Below are positions 4,876-5,475 of a stretch of 5,475 nt of DNA, in pieces; position 1 is the first letter of the stretch; each line of letters opens with the position of its first letter. Position numbers and translations under genes: made by a program. Origin of the DNA: Ferrovum sp. (GTDB lineage: Bacteria > Pseudomonadota > Gammaproteobacteria > Burkholderiales > Ferrovaceae); NCBI GenBank assembly GCA_027450105.1, contig DAIDKJ010000091.1, positions 1 through 5,475 of the forward strand, written 5' to 3'. A model generated the notes under the pieces. It worked only from the letters and a program-made list of their open reading frames with translations, ran no database searches and was not told where the DNA came from.

Positions 4876-5475
4876 ATGGCTGTTCGTGTCGGAATCAATG
4901 GTTATGGTCGGATTGGTCGCAATGTGCTGCGCGCGCTGTACGAGTCGGGCAACAAGCAGGGCATAGAAATTGTTGCCATCAATGATCTGGGCAATCCGGA
5001 AACCAACGCCCACCTGACCCGTTTCGACACGGCACATGGTCGCTTCAATGGCGAAGTGGCCGTGCAAGGGGACTCCATGATCATCAATGGCGACATGATC
5101 CGGGTATTCTCCCAACGCAATCCCGCCGAAATCCCCTGGTCCAGCGTGGGCGTGGATGTGGTCATGGAATGCACGGGGCTGTTTACCAGCAAGGAAAAGG
5201 CCTCTGCACACCTGAAAGGCGGAGCTAAAAAGGTGGTCATTTCTGCGCCTGGCGGCAATGATGTGGATGCCACCGTGGTCTATGGCGTCAACCATCAGGT
5301 GCTGCGTTCGGACATGACGGTCATTTCCAACGCCTCCTGTACCACCAACTGCCTGGCCCCCATGACCAAGGTCATCAACGATACCTTTGGCATTGAGCAG
5401 GCCCTGATGAGCACCATCCACGCCGCCACCGCCAAGCAGAAGGCCGTGGACTCCCGTGCCGGCCGCGACTGGCGC
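4876..5475 (+). CDS. gap: Type I glyceraldehyde-3-phosphate dehydrogenase, 3' end cut by the window
   Basis: This enzyme interconverts glyceraldehyde 3-phosphate and 1,3-bisphosphoglycerate with NAD(P)(H). It serves glycolysis, gluconeogenesis and, in autotrophs, the reductive step of the Calvin cycle. The first 200 codons are present of about 335-345 expected. The Rossmann signature NGYGRIGR (8-15), AINDL with Asp37 after the second strand, CTGLFTSKEKASAHL, and SNASCTTNCLAP with the catalytic Cys155 and general base His182 (STIHAATAKQ) are all visible. The N-terminal half (ALYESG, DTAHGRF, ATVVYGVN) is closest to the proteobacterial Gap/Epd group, while the segment after His182 (KQK..D.....RDWR) is of the GapA kind rather than the TNDQ..D..H.DLRRAR kind. 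At the positions usually Leu-Pro beside the coenzyme 2' site there are Ser193-Arg194. Divergence from cbbR suggests a carbon-fixation role. Erythrose-4-phosphate dehydrogenase is the main alternative but less likely. Confidence 0.93.
   Translation, partial: MAVRVGINGYGRIGRNVLRALYESGNKQGIEIVAINDLGNPETNAHLTRFDTAHGRFNGEVAVQGDSMIINGDMIRVFSQRNPAEIPWSSVGVDVVMECTGLFTSKEKASAHLKGGAKKVVISAPGGNDVDATVVYGVNHQVLRSDMTVISNASCTTNCLAPMTKVINDTFGIEQALMSTIHAATAKQKAVDSRAGRDWR

Noticed and set aside
4846..5421. Minus-strand 191-codon frame opposite gap
   Set aside because: It mirrors the conserved gap coding sequence; its His- and Gly-rich composition is that of a reverse-complement shadow.
1..5475. CRISPR arrays, tRNA or rRNA genes, insertion sequences, attachment sites, toxin-antitoxin or defence genes
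   Set aside because: I looked on both strands and found no regularly spaced repeats, no tRNA-like or rRNA sequence, no transposase or integrase motif with inverted ends, and no recognisable defence protein.

Overview
The window looks like chromosomal DNA from an autotrophic member of the Pseudomonadota, most likely a betaproteobacterium or a close gammaproteobacterial relative. A CbbR-type LysR regulator is divergently transcribed from a class I glyceraldehyde-3-phosphate dehydrogenase gene, which points to a Calvin-Benson-Bassham carbon-fixing lifestyle. The neighbouring housekeeping genes (rsmE, a fused kinase/acetyltransferase-type argA, yggX) are a proteobacterial set. The species cannot be named from this sequence alone.

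Layout. (1) Positions 1 to about 172 are very G-rich and read, in frame 1, as the N-terminal part of a radical SAM protein, broken at the first cysteine of its iron-sulfur motif. (2) From about 173 to 568 the DNA turns abruptly AT-rich and holds, in frame 2 of the plus strand, the C-terminal part of an unrecognised protein with no visible start. The join between the two is either an old rearrangement or an assembly chimera. (3) Positions 569-647 are a short convergent spacer with no convincing terminator. (4) Positions 648-1421 (minus) carry a complete glucose-1-phosphate cytidylyltransferase (rfbF/ddhA), of lower GC content than the genes to its right and probably the edge of a surface-polysaccharide region. 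(5) Positions 1443-4738 (minus) form a tight gene string transcribed in the order cbbR, rsmE, argA, yggX, with 4-nt GTGA and ATGA overlaps at two junctions and a 16-nt gap at the third; rfbF follows 21 nt after yggX. (6) Positions 4739-4875 are the divergent cbbR/gap control region, with a perfect TATAAT box and two LysR-type T-N11-A dyads, one centred about 62 nt upstream of the predicted gap start point. (7) Positions 4876-5475 are the first 200 codons of gap, cut by the window edge.

How the parts fit. CbbR probably senses the metabolic state of the Calvin cycle and controls gap, whose product reduces 1,3-bisphosphoglycerate. Its own transcript seems to continue into rRNA methylation, arginine biosynthesis and iron/oxidative-stress protection genes, giving a possible but unproven link between carbon-fixation control and these housekeeping functions. 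I do not see an undescribed defence, mobile or RNA-based system here. The best leads are the cbbR/gap operator layout, the coenzyme-site residues of the GAPDH, a possible leaderless promoter for argA, and the unexplained composition break near position 173.
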